Shown in pieces: positions 12,468-12,837 of a DNA stretch of 12,837 nucleotides (the first letter of the stretch is position 1; each line of letters opens with the position of its first letter). A program made the translations under genes and the position numbers. This DNA comes from CAYSND01 sp964642235 (GTDB lineage Bacteria > Bacteroidota > Bacteroidia > Bacteroidales > UBA932), in NCBI GenBank assembly GCA_964642235.1, contig CAZXOP010000048.1, positions 1-12,837 on the forward strand, written 5' to 3'. The notes beneath the pieces were generated by a model that saw nothing but the letters and a program-made list of their open reading frames with translations, made no database searches and was not told the origin of the DNA.

Positions 12468-12837
12468 TCATTGGATAATTTTCTGCCACTTTTCAATAAG
12501 TGTCTCAAGGGAGCATGAAGCATTGGCAGGGCTTGTGCTTGGGAGGGATAAATATTTTATCCCCTCTCTCCGTTTAAAATAGGTGTCGAAAAGTTTTTCG
12601 GCTGTTTTACCGTTAAATGCAATCACTTTTAAGTTAGGGTGTTTAGAGATAAATTCATCTAAAGGGTTTGGGAGTTCATTTTGAATAGTACTATCGCTGC
12701 TACCCTCTCTATTGGCTTGCATTACAACATCCCATAATCCTATTTTTTCTCTTAATAGGAGTTGTTTTTTTTCGGTGTAATCTGCAGGAAGTTCATTTTT
12801 AGTGACTTTAGCAATAGTTTTCCAAAATCTATTTTGT
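12468..12837 (-). CDS. DNA-deoxyinosine (hypoxanthine-DNA) glycosylase, 5' end beyond the window
   Basis: The enzyme family removes deaminated bases (hypoxanthine, possibly uracil) from DNA as the first step of base excision repair, in the uracil-DNA glycosylase superfamily. The visible 122 codons contain NRFWKTI near the edge, then ELPADYTEKKQLLLREKIGLWDVV, REGSSDSTIQN, LKVIAFNGKTAEKLF and the signature LPSTSPANAS close to the C-terminus. These are the middle and end of the family; the N-terminal part with the first active-site motif is outside. An ATG at 12722 lies inside the conserved region (after LWDVV) and is not a start. It reads toward, but is separated by 127 bases from, the DUF169 gene. 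Confidence 0.9.
   Translation of the reverse strand, partial: QNRFWKTIAKVTKNELPADYTEKKQLLLREKIGLWDVVMQANREGSSDSTIQNELPNPLDEFISKHPNLKVIAFNGKTAEKLFDTYFKRREGIKYLSLPSTSPANASCSLETLIEKWQKIIQ

Noticed and set aside
12468..12722. A complete 84-aa gene starting at ATG 12722
   Set aside because: The frame continues open to the window edge with strongly family-like residues (NRFWKTI, LWDVV), so the ATG is internal and the gene is merely cut by the edge.

Overview
The window looks like a piece of an anaerobic Bacteroidota (Bacteroidales-type) genome. It is AT-rich. Several genes are preceded by TAnnTTTG, the -7 element of the Bacteroidota primary sigma factor, and Shine-Dalgarno sequences are weak. Families typical of the group are present (DUF6175, DUF6913), and the [FeFe]-hydrogenase maturases HydE and HydF point to an anaerobic, fermentative lifestyle. 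The genus cannot be told from the sequence.

Left end (1-2441): about the first 170 bases are GC-rich and foreign in character. On the minus strand they encode the inside of a cardiolipin-synthase/phospholipase-D-type protein, including one HxKxxxxD catalytic motif. They run straight into a pyruvate phosphate dikinase gene that lacks its first ~150 codons. This is best explained as a chimeric contig end, less likely as a real rearrangement. The dikinase ends at a textbook hairpin terminator, whose loop also carries the -33 element of the next promoter.

Envelope operon (2539-6186): five tightly spaced plus-strand genes encode exported proteins of 158, 166, 322, 240 and 308 aa. The central one is DUF6175. 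The first and last are paralogues with an LPP20-like core, the second resembles the same type of module, and the fourth has a CsgG/TolB-like look. No function is known to me. This is the best candidate here for an undescribed system.

Convergent boundary (6187-6375): a dense series of perfect hairpins follows the operon. The + strand terminator-like hairpin lies inside the 3' end of the opposing hydE gene.

Hydrogenase maturation (6304-8594, minus): hydF and hydE overlap as TAATG. hydG and hydrogenase subunits are not in the window.

Middle plus-strand group (8711-10425): a 58-aa single-span membrane protein that is easily missed, then a DUF6913 protein and a DUF368/PopT-type undecaprenyl-phosphate translocase.

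Right part (10442-12837, minus): a DUF169 protein whose stop codon abuts the start of an MFS transporter, a short intergenic repeat-like element, and the 3' part of a DNA-deoxyinosine (hypoxanthine) glycosylase gene that runs off the right edge. No tRNA, rRNA, CRISPR array or insertion sequence was seen.
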